NCBI RefSeq assembly: GCF_037126465.1
Contig: NC_088202.1
Coordinates: forward strand, 103,075,962 to 103,139,961
Length of the DNA stretch: 64,000 nt
Reading direction: 5' to 3'
DNA from: Ornithodoros turicata
Taxonomy: Eukaryota; Arthropoda; Arachnida; Ixodida; Argasidae
Of this stretch, positions 59,301 to 64,000 are shown piece after piece. The position numbers and the translations under genes were made by a program. Every line of letters begins with the position of its first letter. Position 1 is the stretch's first letter. The notes below the pieces were generated by a model, which worked only from the letters and a program-made list of their open reading frames with translations, had not been told where the DNA came from and searched no databases.

Positions 59301-61348
59301 TTAATAGTCCTTCATAACGGTTGTGAGGAACACTACTAACAGAAGGCTCTGTTCATGTGTCCATAAACACAAGAAGTATCCAATGGGCACCATTCATAAT
59401 CATACTGCATGCATGTATGCAAAAACCGTACAAATGCAAACATATAATATTACAACCACCCAAAAAATAACTTACATCATTTCTTGTAATGCACTATGCA
59501 TATATGGTAGTTTAGCTATCTGCATAGCTCATCAGTTCCCCCTCTCTCCCCTATTGCCCGTGGAGGTACATGATTGGTCCCTCTCTCAGATAAGGGTGTA
59601 ACATTTTAAGGTTGAGGTGCACGTGATTTCTTCTGTGGACCAGTACTGACCTACGAATAGCCCCTTATTGCTGCATTCTGAGTGAACAGACACTTTTTCA
59701 AGTGGTCTCTGCAAACTTTACCCTCTTTCTAGCAGAGAGGCAAACTGTTGTAGTGTATGCTTACATCGGCTCATTTTGTGACTTCTTATGTGACTTAGGG
59801 CCGTATTCCCAAACAACCCGCAACTTCGCCCTAAGGGCGCCCGTAGCCCGGGACCCTTGAGGGCGAACGTCCCCTCAGGGCAGCATGCGTTTCTCAAACG
59901 TAAACGTGCACGCGCTCAGCGAAGGGCTGGCCATCGGGAGGCTCGAAGGGGATTCGGCCCGATTCCTCGTAGAACGAAGCAGAAGCGCATGCGCACGACC
60001 GCGCTTCATTTCCGCTTCCGACGGCTGTCGTCTGCTACTTTGGTACCTGCTGGCGTTTGTCTTGCAAACTTCATGTCAGTATTGTGTCCAGATGTTGTAT
60101 AACTGTTGGGTATTGCGAATATGAATTGTACCCATCTCATCATCGTCTCTTTATGTGTGTATGTGTCTTGCGCTAAAATGGCAAGATTGTAACAATCACT
60201 GGATTGGCGGGCAAGGGAAGCCACGATTGTCCATGCCCCTCTTGATGTTGAGACATTGGTATAATGCACAGACGAGTTCGATAAGCAGTATCTTTCTTTG
60301 AATTCATATTCGTCGTACCGCTCAAGATGGTTATTCCCATTCCCAAATTCGTCGCACTGTCAGCATAAAACCGTTATGGAATCGCACATGTCCTCCATGT
60401 TTGTTTCGAGGCGAGCGTCCCTCAGGGAGCGTACAGGAAACTCGCGAGCTCACTTGGCTGGCGCGTGCCCTTGGGGCGCCCCTTCCAGATACGGGCGCTT
60501 TGGGAAACGAATTTCTCCTCCCTGAGGGCTATCACTTACATAGGGAGCCCTCAGGGTTGGTTGGGAATACAGGGGTTAGTAACTGTGCTTGCATATATGC
60601 ATCAATTTATGATAAGAGGTAAATATGACACATTATATTTTCTTTGTGTTGCTCGTTGAAAGTTTCCATCCAGTGGAGATCACCGCACTTAAAGTTCATT
60701 AACAAATTTTATGTAGTTAGTCATCTAGTAGCTATATACTCTTGACAAGAGAATGTCCACCTCGCCATATAATCCGACTGCAAAACTGGCAGCCTTTTTA
60801 TTGAAAATCTGTAATGGAGAAAAAAAACACCCTGTGTTTCTCTGCCTTTTCTGATTTTTCTGTATTTTGGCGCACTTTTACTTGATGTACAGCATACTTG
60901 TCTGGAAGCAACAGCTTCCGGTTTATCCGGCCTGGAATCTCCAGACGTTGCAAGATCGTTTGTTTCGACGAATAAACATGTACTGGGTAACATGCCGTAC
61001 GTGTCTATTAGTCTGAAGAAACATTCTTGCAAAACATGTAGATTTCAGCCAGGATGAACTGCAAGCTGTCGATTCCAGACAAGTATCTTTCAAGCTGTAC
61101 CTGCTACACAAACAAATGTTGCGTCATCGACAAGAGCACCCAACTACATAATTATAACGTAAATTATATTCGTTCAATAGTCTTATACATAAATTATGCT
61201 GTCTTTGCAGGAACGAAGCGATGGCACATTTTCTGATCAGGACAGCAAGGAAGTGCCCCAAAGAAACGAACAACCTGGAGGCAATCCACATAGCACGTCA
61301 TCCATTTCAAATGTACCTATAGAGAGCTTAGATCAGTCAGGCCACTAA
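35309..61348 (+). CDS. SMARCE1: SMARCE1 / BAF57 (dalao/Bap111 orthologue), complete 12-exon gene
   Basis: Exons 35309-35369, 35554-35600, 35911-36003, 39962-40036, 46924-47055, 47543-47618, 47708-47757, 53932-53995, 58522-58691, 58765-58866, 58935-59264 and 61211-61348 join in phase to 445 codons plus stop (human SMARCE1 is 411). The product is a DNA-binding subunit of nuclear SWI/SNF (BAF) complexes. Residues 1-67 are Pro/Ser/Asn-rich. [19 protein letters not shown] leads into one HMG box (about 78-146: [33 protein letters not shown]). Then follow SIQPAEDD, the conserved NHRLINEIF and [14 protein letters not shown] block (about 215-240), a coiled coil (about 240-290) and a Glu/Asp-rich tail. 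Start ATG 35309 gives [11 protein letters not shown], like the Pro-rich vertebrate N-terminus. Introns total about 25 kb and hold most of the transposons. I see no broken exon. Confidence 0.97.
35554..35600 (+). CDS. SMARCE1: SMARCE1 exon 2
   Basis: Acceptor CTTCTTAG, donor GTAAGT, phase 1 to 0, 47 nt. Encodes a low-complexity Q/R/T/S/N segment ([15 protein letters not shown]). Weak conservation; kept because splice sites and phase fit exactly between exons 1 and 3. Confidence 0.8.
35911..36003 (+). CDS. SMARCE1: SMARCE1 exon 3
   Basis: Acceptor TGTTTCTCAG, donor GTAAGT, phase 0 to 0, 31 codons. Gly/Ser/Pro-rich with FNPLKLGSR, which lines up with the Asn/Tyr/Leu-Gly stretch before the KPPKPPDKP motif in vertebrates. 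Confidence 0.88.
36405..37257. mobile_element. TTA-flanked TIR element (PIF/Harbinger type)
   Basis: Termini AGCTACGTTCCCAAAC and, inverted, AGCTACGCTCCCAAAC; TTA duplicated at 36402-36404 and 37258-37260. 853 bp, no recognisable transposase. Confidence 0.82.
37872..38299. mobile_element. TA-flanked MITE, AAGGGAC family
   Basis: AAGGGACAGTTCGCTC at the left and, inverted, AAGGGATAGTTCGCTC at the right, flanked by TA. 428 bp, non-coding. Nested in the 36264-38429 element. Confidence 0.75.
38690..38800 (-). mobile_element. Penelope-like 3'-end signature (tentative)
   Basis: On the minus strand the sequence reads CCTGAGGAAGCGTGGACCTC, CACGCGAAAGCTCGTAC, a short hairpin followed by CGAAAGC and an A/T-rich end. 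Penelope-like retroelements often end with a similar 'CTGA-hairpin-CGAAACGT' tail. No reverse transcriptase remains. Confidence 0.4.
39416..39579. repeat. Small palindromic element related to 5697-6266
   Basis: Starts GGGGCCTGCTTACTCGAATG and ends with an inverted version (GGGCCCGCTTGCACAAAT on the other strand); internal TTGAGGAGCTTCCTCAG and CTGAGGA motifs parallel the arm of the 570-bp palindrome. 164 bp, in SMARCE1 intron 3. Confidence 0.7.
39962..40036 (+). CDS. SMARCE1: SMARCE1 exon 4 (HMG-box entry)
   Basis: Acceptor TTTCTCCAG, donor GTAAGA, phase 0 to 0, 25 codons: [20 protein letters not shown] then RYSRK. This block is nearly invariant among animal SMARCE1 proteins and opens the HMG box. 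Confidence 0.97.
40555..40674. repeat. Inverted repeat with ~47-bp arms
   Basis: GACATTTTAGACGCGACGGA to 40601 pairs with 40628-40674 (ending GTGTCTAAATGTC). The shared core GACGAGGACAATACGGAAA appears in both arms. Confidence 0.75.
41372..42008. mobile_element. TTA-flanked TIR element (PIF/Harbinger type)
   Basis: Termini TGGCGATTTCGGGTGATGCA at both ends in inverted orientation, exactly matching over 20 bp; TTA duplicated at 41369-41371 and 42009-42011. 637 bp, GC-richer than its surroundings. The open frames inside (41267-41686 and 41298-41588) are by-products of this composition. Confidence 0.87.
42028..42250. mobile_element. AATATTCG element, copy 2 (partial, inverted)
   Basis: Inverted relative to 12269-13142: it shares GGTGAAGCCCACTTTCGGG (complement) and ends GAATATCGGCACACTCC before TA. 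The rest of the element is missing or lies beyond the TTA-flanked insertion at 41372-42008. Confidence 0.65.
42840..42952 (-). repeat. Fragment of the CGGGTTT MITE family
   Basis: On the minus strand it begins TAGGGTCTGAGGTTTTCGGG and continues with GGGGGTAAAC and AATTTGGG motifs, like the ends of 2529-2881 and 56297-56794. Only one end is clear. Confidence 0.5.
44474..46923. other. SMARCE1 intron 4, 3' part
   Basis: Non-coding. A probable TIR element spans about 45053-45645: its right end, inverted, reads TACTGTAAAAGTGGTTAATT, and both ends contain TTAATTT/TTCGCG motifs. The rest is AT-rich and shows no exon. Confidence 0.45.
46924..47055 (+). CDS. SMARCE1: SMARCE1 exon 5 (HMG-box core)
   Basis: Acceptor TTTTCAG, donor GTGGGT, phase 0 to 0, 44 codons. 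[20 protein letters not shown] then [20 protein letters not shown] matches HMG-box helices 1 and 2 of SMARCE1 with few changes. Confidence 0.98.
47543..47618 (+). CDS. SMARCE1: SMARCE1 exon 6 (end of HMG box)
   Basis: Acceptor GCGTAG, donor GTGAGC, phase 0 to 1, 76 nt. [20 protein letters not shown] completes helix 3 of the HMG box (human [20 protein letters not shown]). Confidence 0.97.
47708..47757 (+). CDS. SMARCE1: SMARCE1 exon 7
   Basis: Acceptor CCCTTCAG, donor GTGAGT, phase 1 to 0, 50 nt. Encodes [17 protein letters not shown], an Ala/Glu linker where vertebrates have AEAALEEESRQRQ. Reading through the donor meets a TAG eight codons later, so the GT at 47758 must be used in the full-length form. 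Confidence 0.9.
47901..48783. mobile_element. TA-flanked MITE, AAGTGCCA family
   Basis: AAGTGCCACT at the left and, inverted, AAGTGCCATTAGGGAA at the right, flanked by TA (47899-47900, 48784-48785). 883 bp, non-coding, in SMARCE1 intron 7. Confidence 0.65.
49765..50230 (+). pseudogene. Myb/SANT-like DNA-binding protein fragment
   Basis: The frame starting near 49773 reads [27 protein letters not shown], then stops; the adjoining frame continues with [20 protein letters not shown], the rest of the trihelix/Myb-SANT domain typical of NAIF1-like proteins and Harbinger ORF2. A frameshift near 49880 and later stops show it is dead. A further downstream frame ([15 protein letters not shown]) may be its C-terminal part. 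Confidence 0.65.
50331..53079. other. Non-coding interior of SMARCE1 intron 7
   Basis: Mostly AT-rich. Contains a TCC-repeat tract (52338-52370). The frame on the minus strand at 52000-52380 has a run of Gly from this tract and no recognisable domain. Confidence 0.4.
53932..53995 (+). CDS. SMARCE1: SMARCE1 exon 8
   Basis: Acceptor CCTCTCCAG, donor GTATGT, phase 0 to 1, 64 nt. [20 protein letters not shown] contains the conserved SIQPAED. A second acceptor (TCTTCACAG) 18 nt further in would remove six residues in frame. Confidence 0.9.
54000..56296. other. SMARCE1 intron 8, 5' part
   Basis: No feature beyond AT-rich DNA and fortuitous frames such as 54632-55039 (+), which has no domain and lacks compatible splice sites. 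A short ACACTACACT repeat lies at 56255-56275. Confidence 0.4.
56297..56794. mobile_element. TA-flanked MITE of the CGGGTTT family
   Basis: GGGTTCTTGGTTTTCGGGTT at the left and, inverted, GGGTTCTTCGTTTTCGGGTT at the right, flanked by TA. Interior has AATTCGGGG, AAATCGGG and GGGTTTAACCCG motifs shared with 2529-2881. 498 bp. Confidence 0.75.
56795..58521. other. SMARCE1 intron 8, 3' part
   Basis: AT-rich with a low-complexity TTAATATAA stretch at 57411-57475. No exon or element boundaries recognised. Confidence 0.4.
58522..58691 (+). CDS. SMARCE1: SMARCE1 exon 9
   Basis: Acceptor AATTTCAG, donor GTAACA, phase 1 to 0, 170 nt. Contains [34 protein letters not shown] and [12 protein letters not shown], the most conserved block outside the HMG box and the start of the coiled coil. 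Confidence 0.97.
58765..58866 (+). CDS. SMARCE1: SMARCE1 exon 10 (coiled coil)
   Basis: Acceptor AACGTAG, donor GTAAGT, phase 0 to 0, 34 codons: [20 protein letters not shown] then [14 protein letters not shown], a heptad-like charged helix matching human [20 protein letters not shown]. The intron before it is only 73 bp. Confidence 0.96.
58935..59264 (+). CDS. SMARCE1: SMARCE1 exon 11 (acidic tail)
   Basis: Acceptor CCTCGCAG, donor GTCAGC, phase 0 to 0, 110 codons. Begins with a Lys/Glu-rich helix ([20 protein letters not shown]) and continues into an acidic run ([14 protein letters not shown]) and [13 protein letters not shown]. The vertebrate tail has the same character but little residue identity. 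Confidence 0.93.
59798..60575. mobile_element. TTA-flanked TIR element (PIF/Harbinger type)
   Basis: GGGCCGTATTCCCAAACAAC at the left and, inverted, CCCCTGTATTCCCAACCAAC at the right; TTA duplicated at 59795-59797 and 60576-60578. Subterminal CCTGAGGGC/GCCCTCAGGG blocks. 778 bp, GC-rich, no transposase. In SMARCE1 intron 11. Confidence 0.8.
61211..61348 (+). CDS. SMARCE1: SMARCE1 exon 12 (terminal)
   Basis: Acceptor GTCTTTGCAG, phase 0, 45 codons then TAA at 61346-61348. Polar, low-complexity C-terminus ending in SLDQSGH. Assigned by phase, splice site and the poly(A) signal that follows. Confidence 0.9.
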   Translation, partial: ERSDGTFSDQDSKEVPQRNEQPGGNPHSTSSISNVPIESLDQSGH

Positions 61349-61705
61349 TGCCTTGATGGAACATTTCAATGCATATGCAGTATTCTCAACTGGCATCAAA
61401 CCAGTCCCACGTTCCTAAAGCTGTGTTGAGAAATATTGGTGCCTCCGTACGCTGTGGCGGCATCACCAGATGCAAAATTTGATTTTAATTTGTATGGCAG
61501 ATAATGTGCATCAATGCCAGTTGACCTGGTTCACGCAGTACACGCTTTTTACATTTTCTACTCATTTTATATGCATTCGTGTACTTATGGAGAAACTATT
61601 TTTGCTCCCGAAAACAGGATTCTTAGCCCGCTTTTATGACAGACTTTGTTAAATGTGTTTTACTGTAACCATCTTGACTTGTCATGGTGTACCCATGAAG
61701 TTCAA

Positions 61706-61711
61706 AATAAA
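61706..61711 (+). terminator. SMARCE1: SMARCE1 poly(A) signal
   Basis: Canonical AATAAA 358 nt after the SMARCE1 stop codon. Cleavage would fall roughly 15-30 nt downstream, near 61725-61740. It is the first AATAAA after the stop. Confidence 0.8.
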
Positions 61712-61803
61712 AGTCATTCATTCATCATTTATCTGGTTGTACATTGCATGAATGTCTATCATTTCATGAGGGAAAAAGTATACGGACAGTTCTCTAATCA
61801 ATT

Positions 61804-61809
61804 TTTATT
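61804..61809 (-). terminator. MICOS13: MICOS13 poly(A) signal
   Basis: TTTATT on the plus strand reads AATAAA on the minus strand, 17 nt after the MICOS13 stop codon. It implies a 3' UTR of only about 35-50 nt. Confidence 0.7.
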
Positions 61810-61825
61810 GCTAGACATATGTAAC

Positions 61826-61944
61826 TCATTCTGTCGGCTTCCTTTCGATATCCATAAGTCCTTCAATGGATTTCTTACACCACGACAAGCCGGACCTTGT
61901 GTAGTCTGGCAGCAAAAGTGTGTGCTTGAACACATATTTCACAC
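61826..61944 (-). CDS. MICOS13: MICOS13 exon 4 (terminal)
   Basis: Minus strand acceptor TTACTTGCAG, phase 1, ends with TGA at 61828-61826, 119 nt. Encodes VKYVFKHTLLLPDYTRSGLS and a short basic end. The frame also stays open through the 69-nt intron, so intron retention would give a longer protein. Confidence 0.8.
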
Positions 61945-62568
61945 CTGCAAGTAAAGTTGTAGAGTGTGTTGCCTTTCTGTCACCCTCTTTCTGAAGGCAT
62001 AAAATTAAAATACCGTTGTTCCAGGTGTCAACCATCCTAGAATTTAGTTCCGCCCGTTCTGGCACCTGCTGACAAAGTACAAAGACTGGTTGATACGCTC
62101 GTAGCAACGCGCTATATACACCTTGTCGAGGTACTGCTTCAACTGTGGGCAGTTTTTCGCAGACTTGTTTATCTGCTCAAGCGTACGAGAACTGTCGCTG
62201 AACACGCCAGACTTTCCTGCAGCATACAGTGTGCCTCCGAGGATGCTTAACTTTAGGATGCCCCTGAAAGAAATTTAGGATGCTTCTGTGAGACGATTAT
62301 ATTTTTCCTTGTAGTAATATAAAATATCTCGGTGATAGTAGATCTACTGGATGCATAATCGGCGATTGAATTCGACGGCGAGATATTGTACAACTGTATC
62401 ACTTTAAGAAGAAGTTTTTGACGCTCCTATACGTAGTCAAATCTTTCCTATTGCGAATACTGGCAAAAACGATAATGGGGACGTAATGCATCGCGTGTCG
62501 CAAACTCTGTGACCTCCAATGTCTCATGAGCAGATACAGATTCCAAAAAATACTTACTTAAACGCCAT
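61826..62568 (-). CDS. MICOS13: MICOS13/QIL1-like mitochondrial MICOS subunit, complete 4-exon gene
   Basis: Minus-strand exons 62568-62558, 62263-62122, 62068-62014 and 61944-61826 join in phase to 108 codons plus stop. The family (118 residues in human) is a small mitochondrial inner-membrane protein needed to assemble the MIC10/MIC60 cristae-junction complex. The product starts MAFKGILKLSILGGTLYAAG, a hydrophobic Gly-rich N-terminal membrane segment typical of QIL1, followed by KSGVFSDSSRTLEQINK, where the family has a V/L-W/F-G/S-D/S motif, and later VDTWNNGVKYVFKH, like the conserved SWN-G block. Two introns are only 53 and 69 nt long, in contrast to kilobase introns nearby. The assignment is from motif memory on a short protein; the gene model itself is well supported by splice phases. 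Confidence 0.83.
62014..62068 (-). CDS. MICOS13: MICOS13 exon 3
   Basis: Minus strand acceptor with tandem CAGCAG, donor GTATTT, phase 0 to 1, 55 nt. Encodes QVPERAELNSRMVDTWNN. Using the second AG of the tandem would drop the leading Gln. The intron before it is 53 nt; without splicing the frame stops soon. Confidence 0.78.
62122..62263 (-). CDS. MICOS13: MICOS13 exon 2
   Basis: Minus strand acceptor TTCTTTCAG, donor GTGTAT, phase 2 to 0, 142 nt. Encodes the membrane segment GILKLSILGGTLYAAGKSGV and a polar helix ending in QLKQYLDK. Confidence 0.85.
62558..62568 (-). CDS. MICOS13: MICOS13 exon 1 (start)
   Basis: Minus strand ATGGCGTTTAA followed by donor GTAAGT. It gives MAF plus two bases, which combine with the first base of exon 2 to make Lys. 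Chosen because it is in the correct phase with a strong donor and yields a QIL1-like N-terminus. Confidence 0.78.
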
Positions 62569-62750
62569 CCCGCTTTCTTCAAGTTTCAGACGCGAACTAC
62601 AATGGGAAGACTGGAAGTTAGGAACAGCACCCGCGGTTCAAGCTGCACGAACAGCGATACCGAAAACACTTTTCTGCTACCAAAGGACGAATCGCGGGCT
62701 GTCCGGAAGCGTCACCGGCGTCACCCGAAGGCCGGAAGCATGAGAAAGCT
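62569..62750 (-). promoter_or_regulatory. MICOS13: MICOS13 promoter region with paired ETS-type sites
   Basis: Upstream of the MICOS13 ATG there are two CCGGAAG cores (62703-62709 and 62732-62738), the ETS/GABP (NRF2) recognition sequence common in promoters of nuclear genes for mitochondrial proteins, in a locally GC-richer stretch. Function is inferred from motif and position only. Confidence 0.45.
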
Positions 62751-64000
62751 TGGATTGGATTGGATTTTTGTGGAAAATACTAGTATCGCCGTTGTTGCCA
62801 GCATTAGAGGCATAAAATCTGACAGTATGTGAATAGCTTTTTACTCATGGTTGTGTACCAACTACCCCAAATTTCTACCTTGGTGAGTAAGTGAATAGAA
62901 GGCTCCCCAACCTCTGCACTGTTCGATGGAATGTTCAGTGAAAGAAACTGGAATGATTGTCTGCACATCCTCTCAAGCATACTAAATGCATCCTACTAGA
63001 GAAGGGACAAGGCGTAGGCTAGAATACCCGAGACACGAAGAAGAAGCTAGTCTTCGTCATGACATCTCCTGGCTTTTGGAACATCTTTGCGAAGAAGACG
63101 TTAAGACGACACAACAAATGTGTGTCCTTCGGTGTTCCCCACCATCATTCAGATTTCTCTTTGCTGAATTACATTGATATGTCATTGATCAAGACAAAAT
63201 TATAAATAAATGAGGCCGTGTGCAAAGATGCCAGAAATGGTGATGCATTTAGCTGGATATTTAGCATTCGTACATTACAAGAATGTACCCTTAGAAATAC
63301 GATATTCCATGTCAAAAGCTCCAACACATCAAAAGATCCAACAATGGATCTTTCGACCGGGTTGGATCTCTTGCGCTATAGGCGCTAATATGAGGACATC
63401 CCTCGTGAACCAGCTTATGTGGCGCTTGATACTGAATCAGTACTAAATGTTCTGGTCGTCATCTTGGAACGTCTCCTGCACAGCAGAAACTGCTTCGTCG
63501 AATGCCTCCCGTGGCCTCTTCCTACCTGTTCGCACGTCTGTTCGGACTCGTACATGTAACGATTTGCAAGGACTAGCGCCACATGGGTGCACGGTACTGA
63601 ACATGCTCAACTGAGAAAATGCCCAAGTTTAAAAATAAAATAGGCCTTCTTCCGTCGTGCCCATCGCTATCACTAAATAATTTCTCATCGACCATCTGAA
63701 CAGATCTGCAGCAGATACAGCACCTGGAGCCCCCTCTACCAGCCACGTGTTAACATTTGGGTAGTAACTTTGGGGCGGCTCTCCTTCTTTCCTTTGGTTA
63801 GACTTGCCTCGCTAAATGGTATCCACTAAAGCGAAGCTTATTACAGTCGCTCAGTACAGCGCACCTTTATTTAGTGGCTCTAGGTTAGACAAAGTTACAC
63901 TGCGCATTCTTAATTTTTTGTAATGGAATATGTATGAGACGCGACAAGCTTGCAGGGCATGACCCTAGTCAGGCAAACCTTGCCGACATAAAGGAGGAGT
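62751..64000. other. Region upstream of MICOS13
   Basis: No complete gene recognised. A short minus-strand frame ending at TAG 63445-63443 (RTGRKRPREAFDEAVSAVQE) has a coding-like, charged composition and could be the tail of another gene or a transposon ORF. A GATCCAACAATGGATC palindrome occurs near 63334-63349. Confidence 0.35.

Overview
The window is animal nuclear DNA and most resembles a hard tick or another chelicerate. This is an inference from three things: spliced genes with kilobase introns, protein sequences that resemble animal families but differ clearly from the human ones, and a dense load of DNA transposons, including a tRNA-derived SINE of the Ruka type described in ticks. 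There are no prokaryotic features, CRISPR arrays or complete viral genes. I had no database access, so all family names come from recognising the translated sequence.

Three host genes can be read by joining exons whose splice sites and phases agree. (1) From 4928 to 21445 (+) lie the last eleven coding exons of a DCC/neogenin/protogenin-type adhesion receptor. They encode half a fibronectin III domain, three whole FnIII domains, one membrane helix and a tail of about 200 residues. The 5' exons (signal peptide, Ig domains) are not in the window. (2) From 35309 to 61348 (+) lies a complete 12-exon SMARCE1/BAF57 gene of 445 codons, the HMG-box subunit of SWI/SNF (BAF) chromatin remodelling complexes. 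Its poly(A) signal is at 61706. (3) From 62568 down to 61826 (-) lies a compact 4-exon gene of 108 codons that I read as MICOS13/QIL1, a small inner-membrane subunit of the mitochondrial MICOS complex. SMARCE1 and MICOS13 converge, with about 100 bp between their poly(A) signals. The three genes are not a pathway; they are neighbours.

The rest is introns and intergenic DNA filled with transposons, many nested and several with readable target-site duplications. Region by region: 1-4927, intron with a dead mariner (96-1036) and TA-flanked repeats; 5697-6266, a 570-bp near-perfect palindrome in an intron; 6718-8038, a pogo/Tigger relic; 8590-9622, a dispersed repeat; 12269-13142, an AATATTCG-rich element; 15978-18972, a triple nest (pogo relic, TTA-flanked element, dispersed repeat); 19097-19802, a small TA element; 21446-31960, non-coding DNA with a nested TIR element and a SINE; 31961-34280, a 2.3-kb foldback element with 1.08-kb arms; 34712-35095, a MITE with a perfect 10-bp target duplication about 200 bp upstream of the SMARCE1 start codon; 36264-38429, 40246-44473, 47901-48783, 49080-53297, 56297-56794 and 59798-60575, further elements inside SMARCE1 introns.

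No unknown multi-gene system was found. The best leads are the long foldback element with dense AACATTG-like repeats, the MITE next to the SMARCE1 promoter, the palindromic intron element with a second family member, and a nested insertion whose in-silico removal restores a helix-turn-helix reading frame.
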